Assembly: GCA_036971715.1 (NCBI GenBank) | Contig: JAVHJL010000013.1 | Span: 620,001-684,000, forward strand | DNA: 64,000 bases | Direction: 5' to 3' | Origin: Arthrobotrys musiformis | Lineage: Eukaryota; Ascomycota; Orbiliomycetes; Orbiliales; Orbiliaceae | Part shown: piece by piece, positions 22,473 through 34,034 of the stretch | Layout: every line of letters starts with the position of its first letter | Position numbering within the stretch: the first letter of the stretch is position 1 | Notes under the pieces: generated by a model | Database searches by the model: none | Seen by the model: only the letters and a program-made list of their open reading frames with translations | What the model was told of the DNA's origin: nothing | Translations under genes and position numbers: made by a program

Positions 22473-25400
22473 GTTTTTTTGCTACGGAAACTACTACGAA
22501 AAATGTGACTATGTAGTGGAAAGGAATGATATGTTTGTGATCGGAGAAACCAGGTAAGTGAGTCAAGGGTATGGGCACCGGTGCCTGAGGCATGCCTGAG
22601 AGGCCTAAGTCTGAGCGGAATTATCTGACGTCAGATAGGGCTTTGGATTAGATTCGCGTAGTGAAGATATATAATATTCCTGGGAGAGGGAACGTGATAC
22701 AATTTATTGGTTATCCAGCTGCATTGGATATACCTGATTGTGAGAAAAATCAATAGTATACTAGAGCGTAGTATGTAAGGGTCATGCAAGCTCTTCCACT
22801 CAGATATTCGAATATATTCAGCGTCTGCAGAATTCTAGAAATATGAATGCGGAAGAGTTTCAAGATAGGCAGGATGCCATGTGATTCCGACATGCAAACG
22901 CAGGGCTAGTTACCCCATCAGTATTGATAGCAATATGAATACTTAAGTACGGAATGCGGGGAGCCCTCGACTTGGAGAATTCCAGAGGAAGACTTTGTGG
23001 TATTCTGCTGTCCAGCGTTACATGCTGCGTTGCGACCACACATCCTTGGTCCACTGCCGTGCAACCTGCAGCATAAGCTACGCCCGCCACCGTCGACGGC
23101 TTCGAAAGATCACATCATAAACCACCAATCATTCAGACCACTTTCCCACCAGCAGCCACATTTCTTTTGAGAAAGAGCGTTCTCGAGAAAACCGTTACAC
23201 TAACGTTATAACTCTGGAAGCTGCCGTTCAGGCTGAAGCAATTCAGCGTTGGTTCAGGCAGGAAACAGGCCCGCTGTCGCCTCTCGATCCAAAGCCACAG
23301 CTAGCGAATTGCCACGGCCACCCCTGTCCGAATGCCGCAGAAAGGCCAATCCAAGTTTCCTCGACAAATCGCTGGGAAGACCCTGCGAGTGTTTTTTCCT
23401 ATGTGCCGTCCCTTGCCTGAGAGATCCCTTTTTACGGACAAGGGTTTTGGTAAGCAGAATGGCGGCGGCATTGTTATCACAAGAAAGATACGGGTCCGCG
23501 TCCGGGTTCATCTGAATATTCCCCATACTCGGATGAATGTGGAAAGTCTTGCCCTTTTGCTTTTGCGGGCAATTGCTTCTGAGATCATATGCCAGACTAA
23601 TGCGCATGCCATGCAATGTGCGAAAGAGAGAAAGACGGAAAAACAATTCAACATATCTGCTGACGAATTGTTGAAGTCAGGGACAAGACAGGTATAGACG
23701 GATTCCCCGAAGTCGCATACACATATGTACGAGACCTCTTTTTTTATACAAAAGGAGACCAAAAGATCAGGCGACCACCGTGAATTCGAAGGGGAAAAAA
23801 TAAAAAAGAAGAGAGCCGCCAGTTCAGCGACATCTGTCGGCGTATCAGTGGTGGAACCGTTCACAGAAGCTAGAAATGGGCTTCCGAAATTTTTGGATCG
23901 CAGAAAGGCATTCCTTTCGGCGTCTTGCTCGTGCCCTTCGTTTGGATGCACGAATGCTTCGAGAACAACACATCCGGGCGATTTTATGCATGTGCACGGT
24001 GGTCCCAGATGCAGAGGAAGAAATATGCGGAGTCAATCACCTTGCATGAAGGGGAGGCCACCCTTTTACATCTGAGGGCACAGAGGCCGGCTGGGGTAAG
24101 GGCCTGCATCTGATCAATTGATCAATCGATAGTTACAAAACTGAAGAATGTTTACGATGAAGACAGGTCAATTGTTGGTTCCTTTAGGGTTCGTATCTGC
24201 AAGACGAAGACAGGAGGTCCTCCGTCTTTCCTGACAGCTCCGAAAGCTTGCGAACTTGCATTTAAAAAGAAATTCACGGTTGAGGTCCTGTCTTTTTGGT
24301 CTGTTGTTTTCAGTTTCTATATTTGGCCCCCGCTGCATCATTCCTGACTTTCGATAGATGGGTATCGATTTGTTTGTTGACTTTGACCTCCCCTCAACCA
24401 GTGATAACCTCTATACTGGAGGTCAAAACGCCCGTCCTCCTTTGGAAATATGGCGGCCCACGAGGGTTTATTGCTCGAAAGCACGGATGTTTAGATGTCA
24501 ATGCACCGAGCGGGACCTTCTGAAACCTTCGAGAAAAAAGGAAAACGGCTCCACAAACGACATCGTGGGCGGCTGCAATACGGGACATCAATCTGGAACG
24601 TGATATTGAACAATATATCCAGAGTACCAGATCACTCAAGTTGCAGGTCCACAGGGTTGCTCGTGTTGTTTAAGTGGACATCCAGTTGAATGAGGGGGAT
24701 GAACCGACTAGCACAGATCGAGTAGTACACAGGAGAACCGGAAAAGATATACTGTGCCAGCTTCCTGTTCAGACCAGATGGCCGGCCGGCTTTCGTTGAG
24801 AACAGCCATTTAGGCGGCTTCTGGTTGTCAACATCAATGACAGGGTCTCCCGTCCAGCGTCCGTGAATTTTCGAGAAATATGCACTTGATCACCGTGAAG
24901 GAAAAAAAAAAAAAACATCCAAAAATTTATTATTTTTATTTTTATTTTTTTGTTGACGCATGTCATTGCATCGGCTGGGTTGACAAGACAGGTACTGCTA
25001 GCCTCGAGGTACCTGTTTTTGATTTCAAATTCGAAACCTTTACCTTTGGGAGACCTTGCTAGTCAGGTTATACTAGCTGCAGCTGTAGGTACTTGGTGAA
25101 CAGAGATATGCGGGTACCTGACATCAAAAAGTACCTTACGTCTGTATTATCACACTACGGTTTATTCTTTTCCTAGAGAGTCATAAACCGGATTTTGCAG
25201 GTGTTTCTGGCAGGAAGAAAAATGCGAAGCAGAGACAAAAGCAGGAACTTATCGAGACAAGGAATCCAAGACTGTTGCTGACGAATGATTGATACATCTT
25301 GACGGTGAAATCCTTAGGATCGATTCAAGACAGCGCACCGCCATCCATCCAACTTGCTTCTGACCTGTTAACGTCAACCGCATAAACCCCAGCGATCTTC

Positions 25401-27501
25401 TAAGCGGCAGTCCCTGCAACGGCAGAGTTGGAGTTACCGTCGGCTCCCCTGCTATGTTCTCCAACTTTCAACGGCTAGAATCATCTACCTAGCTTTCCGA
25501 CAAGAGCTCTCAGTGGCAGGTTGCGGTGTTTTTCCCTTCTTTGCTTTTGATTCCTGTTTTTGCCTCAAGGTAGACGGACGACTTTGGACAGTTCTTGGTT
25601 CCGGCTAGTCGCAATCCTACGGTCGAGGTCGACACATTCTTTTTTCGAGGGTTAGACCGTTTTCGACCTCACTGTCTGGACCCAGAACGAACGACTTGCA
25701 TTGACCACCAAATCTGATTCGCTGTACCTGCTGCTGTCTGTACCTGCCTTATCACCAGCACTACTATTTTCAGCAGCCAGGAACAATCCAAAGGCACTTG
25801 GACCCGATCCTACTATAATAGGACATCTCAATAAAAATCGAATAAGGTGGACCGCAACTTTTTTTCCCTCTCACTAATTATCAATTGTGCTCCGCTGCTG
25901 TGAAACATTTCCGTGCCGAAAGAAAGAGACAAGTTATCTCAGGAATCCGAAGGCAAAGCGAGGAGAGGGGCATATTCGGTTTTGGCTTTTCGGTTGTCCG
26001 CCTCCTCTCTTTGGGACCTGAACTTAGTTGATCCTGCTTTTTTTTACCTTTACCCTTTCGAAGGAAAGCGACGACGACGTCGTCGACCGAACTAACTATA
26101 CTCCAGACTATATTCACCCCTCACATGCAACTGCAACTGGTCCTACAACATCGCATACATCCCAGACCAGACAGCCGTGCTTGATCCAATCACCGGTGAG
26201 TGCCGTCGTCGAGTTCTCTCACTTACATAGTACTCTCTCTTGCTTTTCTTATTCCCTTTTTCTTATTCCTTTTTTTTTTTTATTGTTTTAACCCGACAGT
26301 TTGGGGATTTGCTTGCATTCCCGTTCGAATTATAATTTTTTCCATCCATGGGAAAAGGAACAGCCTTATCCTGACGGTGAGGGATAATACTGGTATTCAA
26401 CCTTCCACTGTGCCTCCTCCGCTTCTCATCGGCGGGCCTTTCTGCAGACCTACCTTCTTCGATGGTTTAAAGACATTTTTACGTTCATCCTGCTGTGGCT
26501 TTTATTCTCCCCATTCCCTTTTCCCCTTCTTCCTCTCTCTTTCCCCCTTCTTTCCCTTCCCTTCTGCCTTCCGACCTTTTAACCTTTTTTCCACCTCAGA
26601 TTGTTTGTTTCTCCTCCGCCTTCGTCTTTTATACTTTACTTTTCCCGTTCGCCTAAGCCAGGGGGTGAAGGGTGCACGTTATCCGTTCCTTGCTCACTCC
26701 AGCCTGAACAGAAAGAGGAAAGGAAAAAAAAAAGAGGTTGCGTTCAGAACCTCCCGCCCGAGTTACTTCGAGCCAGAAAGCCAGATATCGAGGCCATTCT
26801 CTCGCCCCAGCAGACAGATCCGGCGAGGCTACTCTTGCCCATATACGAGGATCCCCCAAGGTTATTACTCTGTTGAGCATCTACAGCTGGGTGCAAAGCA
26901 AAGCTATTGCAAAGGGCTAAGGGTGGGGTGGTCCGTAGGCCGTCCATGTGAGACCAGCTCCCTCTCCTTCCAGCCCCCAATCCATATCCACACACCCACA
27001 TCCCATCCGTTTTCTGCATTCCCTGCCGGGCATCTTTTGAGATCTGTTCCTGAACACAACCATATTTACCTCCATCTCGCACCCTTTTCTTCCTGGAAAC
27101 CTTACCCCATAAATTCCTCTGCCTGCTAAGATTTTGGTGTTTTGATTTTTACGTTTGAGGCTTTTTAATCGTTTCGGGATCTTGCTTGCTTCGGTTTTTT
27201 TTTTATCGCTCACCAGCCCATCTGCCCTGCGGTGCACCGCCTTTCTGCATAATCCACGAATGAAGCACCACTGACATAGTACGCACGTCGTCTCCCCTAG
27301 CAGGCGATCATTTATCGGCCGGAATTGCGGGAAGATACATTTCACTCGTTCCGTCATCTGTCCTTCAAGCATCCGTCCAACCAGTGCTCGAGTTCCGACC
27401 AAGAGCCGCAATATCCTTACCACCAACATCCCCAGAGTTTAAATATTCATTAGAGGGCATACCTTTCTCGTGGCCGATCTCCTGTCCTTACCGACCTGGA
27501 G
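22473..27501. other. Very long upstream region of the zinc-finger gene
   Basis: About 5 kb. Between 23.2 and 24.1 kb overlapping frames of 90-150 aa are open on both strands, with no family resemblance. A perfect palindrome TGATCAATTGATCA lies at 24111-24124. From about 25.5 kb the plus strand becomes pyrimidine-rich, consistent with a long leader of the downstream transcription factor. The 309-aa Phe/Pro-rich frame at 26200-27129 reads through this tract and is not believed. Confidence 0.4.
26196..26299 (+). other. Possible 5'-UTR intron of the zinc-finger gene
   Basis: A strong GTGAGT donor is followed by a T-rich tract, TTTTAAC and a CGACAG acceptor at 26299, within the pyrimidine-rich leader 1.2 kb before the start codon. 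Inference only. Confidence 0.35.
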
Positions 27502-30228
27502 ATGGCTGACGGGTTCCAAGCCGTGAACAAGATGTCGTCCGCCTACATAACTCCACCGTATTCACAGCCTATGCAGGCTGGCCCTACACAGTCGATGGCC
27601 TCACAACCTGCTCCAAAGCCGCAACAACTCTCGCAATCACAGTCTCCCTTTTCCATGTCGGCCCCCCTTCCCCAACATCAGCCGCAGCAGTCTAAACCCT
27701 TTACCTTTGGCCAACCAACATCTCATCCTCGTCCAGAACTCCAACAACAACAGAACCAGCCGAATTCGAGGCCCCCACCACCTTCGTTCCCTTTCAACAC
27801 TCCACACGTCCAATTTGCTTCGCCTCCGAACCCACAATTCCGACCACAGCAGGTACCGCAACAGGCTGGATTGGGAGGTTTTAGTTTTCCAAGGACAACA
27901 GGACAGGGTGTTAGTGGTCCCGGTGAAGGACAGGGCGTCGTCGGCCCTCAGGTTCCCAACAATGTCACAACAGAGCCGTCGATTGGTCATGCTGCACGTG
28001 GCGGCCCTCGTGGGCATAAGAAGAAGCTCTCGATCAGCACTGCGACCGCAGCCCTGAAGTTAGCCGACAATGACGACTCTCCGGCCGTGGGAAGCGAGAA
28101 TAGCACGCCAGGTGGTTCGGCATCGGCCACTTCTGCGACTGGGACGACGGCTTCGGCACCGGCTTCGGGCACGACAACGACTACAAAAGGCAAGAAGAAG
28201 AAGCAGCAAAAATTCTTCTGCGAGGGATTCGAAGGATGCAATTTGAGCTTTACTCGCAGCGAGCACTTGCTCCGGCATGTTCGGTAAGTTCTCGCTGCAA
28301 ATGACGTATGCGTAGCCTCGAGAATTGCTAATTTCGTCCATAGTAAACACACCGGCGAACGGCCATTCCACTGTCACTGTGGCAGGGCATTTTCACGAAT
28401 GGATAATCTGAGACAGCATTCTACGACTGTTCACGCCGACGAGTACATTCCTCCCGATTCGCTTGCGGCCACCGGAGCTCGGTATCCTCGTACCAAGACC
28501 GAAAGGAAACAAAGCAGCGGACGAGCTAGGTCGTCTACAACAGGGTCCATGCCTCCGCCTCAGTCGCCAGCGCACCCCCCTGATGCCATGGCGGTGGAGT
28601 ATCCTCCCGAGACACAGACACCAGCGCCACAGGAGTCTCAGTCAGACGCTGGGAGACGCCGAGCCCGTCCACATTCGTTGTTCATTCCTTCGGAAGTCAG
28701 CAAGCAGCGTAGGCCGTTGATCTATCAGAGCTCGACCACGGAATACGCCGCTTCCTCGCCTTTGACCACACCGACATCGACAACGTTCACGAACAGTGCT
28801 CTCGGTCAAAGCCCCCTAACCAGTCCGCTATTCCCAGCTATTCCAGTGCCGCGGACGTCTTCCCCTTCCAACAATTCCTCAGCCTCTTCGTGGCAAAACA
28901 GAAGGCTGTCGCAGCCACAGCAGGCCCAACCTCAGCAACAGCAGTCTCACGGTGTTGGAAATGGCTTCCAGATCCCGCCTGTTCCACAAAGGAGCAATGG
29001 CCCGATGCTCCCACCACTTCGTGACCTTGCACAAATCCAACAGCAGCATCACCAGCAGCAGCAACATCACCCACCCACCGTCCATGCACCTCCGACGCCG
29101 GTTGAGTCAGAAATGGCTGAACCGCCTACCCCCAGCCGGAAACGGTCTCGGAAGGAACCAGAGGAGGACAACCGAAGACGGACATGGCACCCCGGTACTT
29201 TCTCCGGGTTTGTACCGCCGAAGGACGAGGAGATGCCGACTTTACCGCCAGTGCATACGTTGTTTAGCAGTATCAACAGTATTCCAACACCGGCTACGAC
29301 TTTTAGCAGCCCATCTCACAGCAATAGAAATTCCTTTACTTTTCCACAGTCGCCATTGCAGCAAATGAGTTTGCCATCTCACGAGCCGACGTTCGACTCG
29401 ATTCCAACCCCCTCTACAAGGAGGAGTTCTTTTAACCAGAATGAGAACCCACAGTTCTTGCAGGAGAGGAGTCATTCGATGTATGGAAACCAGTCGGCGA
29501 TGCGGAAGACCCCGCCGTCTAGGTTGAAGTTGGAACGACACTCTTGGGCTCCCAACCACTTTAGCGGATTGTCCACGGAAACTTACCCCCCAACCATGAT
29601 TTCCTCTGCGCAGGGTGGGTTCTTGGCACCGCCAGAGCACCATTACGACGATGGGCCGACCCCGACAAAAGCTGAGGCATTCCCGAAGACACCGAAGACA
29701 GCCATTCCAGCGAATGGCCCAACGCGATTGGTGTTCACGGGACGTCAGGATCGTCAGGGAAGCAGCGACGATAGCGACAATAACGACGTCGTTGTTACAC
29801 CCGCTAGTTCAGTGGATACAGATGGTGCACAGAAGCTTTCATTAAAACATGTTCTGGGGATTGAAACTGATGTAAGACCCAAGGAATAAACATACTGAAA
29901 CACAATGTTACAATTTACTGACATTTTACAATAGGCGCCGAGCAACGAGCGCTTCATGCCCTTCGGCTCCCTCTCATCTGCTGCATTCCATGCCTCAAGC
30001 ACAACATTTGGCTCGTTCGGATCGCCGAACATGTCTCGTCCTCGAAGCATCGGAGCGCACCCGCAGCACCTCCAACCAACTCATCAGCCCTCTAGTCGCC
30101 CACATTCCGGCCAATTTGGTGTAGACCGCAGTTCCTCGCATGGGAGCTTGGATGTGCTCGCCGAAGCTGCTAGGATTGATACGGATATTCGACGGCCAAG
30201 CTTGGACCATCGGATGGATCTCTCGTAG
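27502..30228 (+). CDS. C2H2 zinc-finger transcription factor (Usv1/Rsv2-like)
   Basis: Model: join(27502..28283, 28344..29871, 29935..30228), 867 aa. It carries two adjacent C2H2 fingers at residues 240-291. Finger 1 uses Cys240, Cys246, His259, His263; finger 2 uses Cys271, Cys273, His286, His291. They are joined by a TGERPF linker, and intron 1 splits the end of finger 1. The flanking sequences CNLSFTRSEH and FSRMDNLRQH...VH are typical of the fungal Usv1/Rsv1/Rsv2 stress- and carbon-response regulators. The rest is Gln/Pro/Ser-rich and disordered, with KKK and RKRSRKE basic patches likely serving as nuclear signals. A short conserved-looking block near 820-867 ends the protein. Start: first ATG of the frame; a second ATG 10 codons on is possible. 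Targets unknown. Confidence 0.88.
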
Positions 30229-33200
30229 GTCCACTTGCACGTGGCCTGGTCGGAGTTTGAGGTTTTAATATCAATAAATATGGTTCGGGTGCAATCCGTT
30301 AGGCGGGGCAAGAAAGGGTTATTTATTTTCTTTACAACAGTTTTCCTTGACTTACTCCTGCTTCATCTTTGACTTTTCTTTTTAAACCCTTCCTTTCCTA
30401 TTGACATGCATACTCTCCACGGCGATTGAAAATTCTTTACGCGAATGCTTTTTACTCTCTTATTAGCATGTTCTGGTGTTGATAGGTATCTAGATGCCTG
30501 CTATGCTGCTCGAGACTCTTTTATTTATCCGAATTCGTGCGAACGAAACGTCTTGGGCATTCGAAACCTTTCCTTCGGCTTCTTGATTCTTTTATTTTTA
30601 CGGGTTTCCTCGTCTTCGGACCTTTCCTACGGAGATGTTTTTATTTCTCACGAACGAACTGTTTTTTCCTTTCACGAAATTTTATCTCCACTTTGCTTTC
30701 TTTCGATATATATCTCAGATCCAGGTCGGATTTACTTTCTGCTTTTGAGTGTTCTCCTTTTTCTATTGCCCGTTCCCGCGATTTATTTCAGCGATTTTCA
30801 CTTTGCGATCGGATATATGTTTTTTCACAACAAAGGCAAGAATTTTCGGAGGGTATTAGGGGAAAAGGCTGGCGATGGACCGGACTCTTACTGGACTGGA
30901 CAAGGTTTTTTGGAGTTGCGATTTCCTATTTTTCACGGATCGATTTTTTCTTTATTATATACATTTCCTTCTTCCCCTTTACTGACTGGCCAGATGAATA
31001 TTGGCTCTAGCTCTCTCTTATTCTCCGGAATTTCCTTTTCTTCCTTTCTTTTCCTTCCTACTATCTTCTGGATATCAATATATCAAACTGTGTATTTTTA
31101 TATTTCAAGGGTAGTTTAGCAAATAGCTAGTAGTTTGACTCCGTCAACATGTCAAAGACATTTTGACGAATGATCAAATTGACAATCCACAATTTAAAAA
31201 AATTAAAAATTAAAAATTAAATTCAAAAGAAAAAAAAAAGATCAAATAAAGATAAAGATGAAGATTAAAGATAAAAAAGAGATGGGGAGCGTCCAGAGCC
31301 CATTGCAAGTATGTGTGAAGGTCCAAAGCGTAAAGCACGTAACGGCAAGTCGGACATACGCAATGCATCGTCCTAAAAAGGGCACTAGCTTTAGGTTATA
31401 CTAATAGGCATAGTAATCACCCTAAGAGAGGTAACAAAACCCCTCCCTTGTCGAGAGGTCTAAGTCAATCTGCTTGCCAAAGGATCTAAGTTAGGCCAGG
31501 CTTTTAAAAAAAGCTGGCCCCCTCCTTTGGTAGCATGCAACATAACCGGTTTCCCCGCGTTTTATACCTAAAGCGTCTTGTTGTAGACGGTCTGACGAGA
31601 ATTTCACGGAACTGGTGGGGTTAAATCGGTTTTTCTTGTGGATTGAGGAGGGGGCGGTTAGATACTAAGCACTTACTTAGCATGTAGGTACTTGCTTAGT
31701 GGTAGTATAAGAGATATCTAGAGGATGCAATGTTGGCAGGAGGCTTTGCCAAGGGCTTTGGTTATACAATTACCTAGGTAGTTGAAGTGCACAGCCCACG
31801 GTTGAAGGTTATGTTGTACCCCCTTGAGGGGAGGAGCAGGAGGAGGAGCAGGAGGAGTTCAGATGATCTTATGCACACATGTACGTACATTACATACGTA
31901 CGTGCACATACGACGGACAGACATTGTATACGACTGTATATCTTCCTGTCGGCGTTTGTAGTGTAACTCCGGTGGGGTATGCCGTTTGGTACTTCCTTGA
32001 GGGTGCATATTGGTATTTTTGTATATGAAATACATTCGATTATTTTGCCTGGAATATCAACTTTCTCAAAGACACCTACGGCTAATGGTACACTAAGTAC
32101 ATGGTAGTATACTCCATACTTTCTCCAGAGGCGTTCGAGCTCAAGCCACTAGTGCATCCCCAAGGACAACAAACCAATGGAAAGGACTCCGTGCCGAAAC
32201 TGGTATTTCTCTAGTTGCCGACTTGCTAGCAACATGTTGCTCCTGTGGGAGAGGGCGCCAAGAAAAAGGAAAGTACGGCCAGGTGCATAGATGGATATGT
32301 CCCTGGAGCTAGCTCAGGAACTCTTGGGCATACCGTCTATGGAACCTGTCTGCCACCTTCCGAAATATATTTGGCACCTGGTCGGTCTTAAAATGCTTGG
32401 GGGCTAGTGATTTCGGATCTGCTGTTGTTCTTGTCAGTCTTGTCAATTCTTGTCGTCGGCCGAAGGGGCAAATACATCGACGACCAGGGACATGGGTGAA
32501 AGGCTAAGGATTTCTAAAAGCTTCTAGTTTGCGGCTAAGCTACGGCTGTGGGTAAGTCGATCGAGCTAGTCAAGTTCAACCTGGACAATCCCATGATTCA
32601 GAGGATGGCTAATGATAGCTTGACCTTGAGACATATAAACAACATGATCACTTTTAGGTAACCATGCGATATTAATATTAATGCCGTATACGACTCATAG
32701 TGCACAGCAGCGTGCGATGCATCACCAGCGATCGACTTCTCAAAGCCAGCGCTTGCTCGGTTCGCGGTCGCGTCAGGAGGCGTAATGCATATGTGTCTAC
32801 GCATCATTATTTTCGGAGACCGCAGGTGTCGTTAACGTTAGATTTGACATCATCTTTCCTGACACAATTTCGAGCAATGATGCCAACCGCTGTGCGAGCT
32901 CTGTTTGGTGCGTGGCTGCAAGGCCACCACCCTTCCCTCCCCCACATCGCCAGCGGTTTGCGGCACTTAGTGAGATGGGCGTCATATGATCATTAGGTTT
33001 TTGCATTTTGCTTACCCCAGATCAACGGTTTTGCCAGCAAGCCAAGCTTTCTTTGATGAATCGCGGAGGTCGAAAAAGGGTATATATCGGCGAGGTTGAA
33101 TAAAACCGGCTTGGGAGTATGCTTGAGTATTTCTTAACTACCTTCTAGACACCGAGGATTTTGAATTCAGAGACAATATCACGATACCAAGTATACCCTC

Positions 33201-34034
33201 TCGAGTGTTTATAAGCTTATCTTTCAGGAGAAGACAGCCGATGACCCCCTGGACTTTCCGCCCGGGTATGTTGAGTTTAATCTGGAGCCGCATATCTCGC
33301 ATGCCCTTTTGCCCTCTCAAAGACAGTTTTTAAGCCCCCAAATAGTCAGGTCACGGAGCACGGAGGTTGGAGGTGAGGCTGCGCCGTGAAGCTTACCCTC
33401 CATCCTTGCCCTTGGCCTCGTTTTTGTGTTCCATAGGACCAGGGGCAGGTTTGCTTGGCTTTCGTCCAGTCGGTAACCTTCCTTTCTTTTTGGATGCAGG
33501 CGCCCTTTTTTTTCCCTTTTGCGTGTTTCGCAATTTCATAATCGGCTTGCGCTGCTCACTTGACTAACACTTCACTATCAGTTCTTTCATCCATCTATCA
33601 GATTCAGGAGGGAAACAGTCACGTATTCTAGAAGAGTGGATGGAATATATAAACCCACGAATTTTCGCTGGCTGGAGTGCTTAGCTCAGCCGGCTGCGCG
33701 CATATCCAACAAAGCTTTCTAGTGGTTGTTTTTTTTATACACGCGAAAGATTACACAAAAAAGACTGTTAACTTTTTTTTTTTTCACGATTATTTGAAAC
33801 GTGAAGGGGGAAGGCGAGAAGTAGTTGTCCTGGATTAATCGATGACAGCTCAGCTAGACCTTCCACGAACGGAAATGCAAGAGTACTCACGAGCTCCGTT
33901 GCCTCGAGTGTTCCAACCTTGAATTCATTCTTTTGTTCTCTCTTCTTCTCCTTCTCTTCTTCTCTCATCTACCTCTCGTCATTTTTTCTCTCCTCCTGAG
34001 ATATTTTATTTTTGAACAAAGTACGTGGTATACG
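30229..34034. other. Long intergenic region
   Basis: About 3.8 kb. The first 900 bp are T-rich and probably 3' UTR; a 224-aa Phe/Ser-rich frame at 30445-31119 is a product of that composition. An A-rich purine block lies at 31190-31285, a GAGGAGCAGG repeat at about 31830-31857, and a GTACGTAC/ACGTAC palindromic patch at about 31880-31905. No gene is recognised. The last 300 bp probably carry the CorA-like gene's leader. Confidence 0.4.

Noticed and set aside
23254..24075. Overlapping 116-147-aa frames on both strands
   Set aside because: Mutually overlapping, low-complexity or random-looking, with no conserved motif; probably chance in a stop-poor region.
26200..27129. 309-aa open frame rich in Phe, Pro and Ser on the plus strand
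   Set aside because: It reads through a pyrimidine-rich leader with a likely intron and has no domain; composition explains the lack of stops.
30445..31119. 224-aa hydrophobic frame after the zinc-finger gene
   Set aside because: T-rich 3' region gives Phe/Leu/Ser codons in any frame; no upstream gene signals or family resemblance.
33675..33725. tRNA-like A box (TTAGCTCAGCCGG) after GGAGTGC
   Set aside because: No B box or T arm follows within 100 nt and no acceptor partner can be found.
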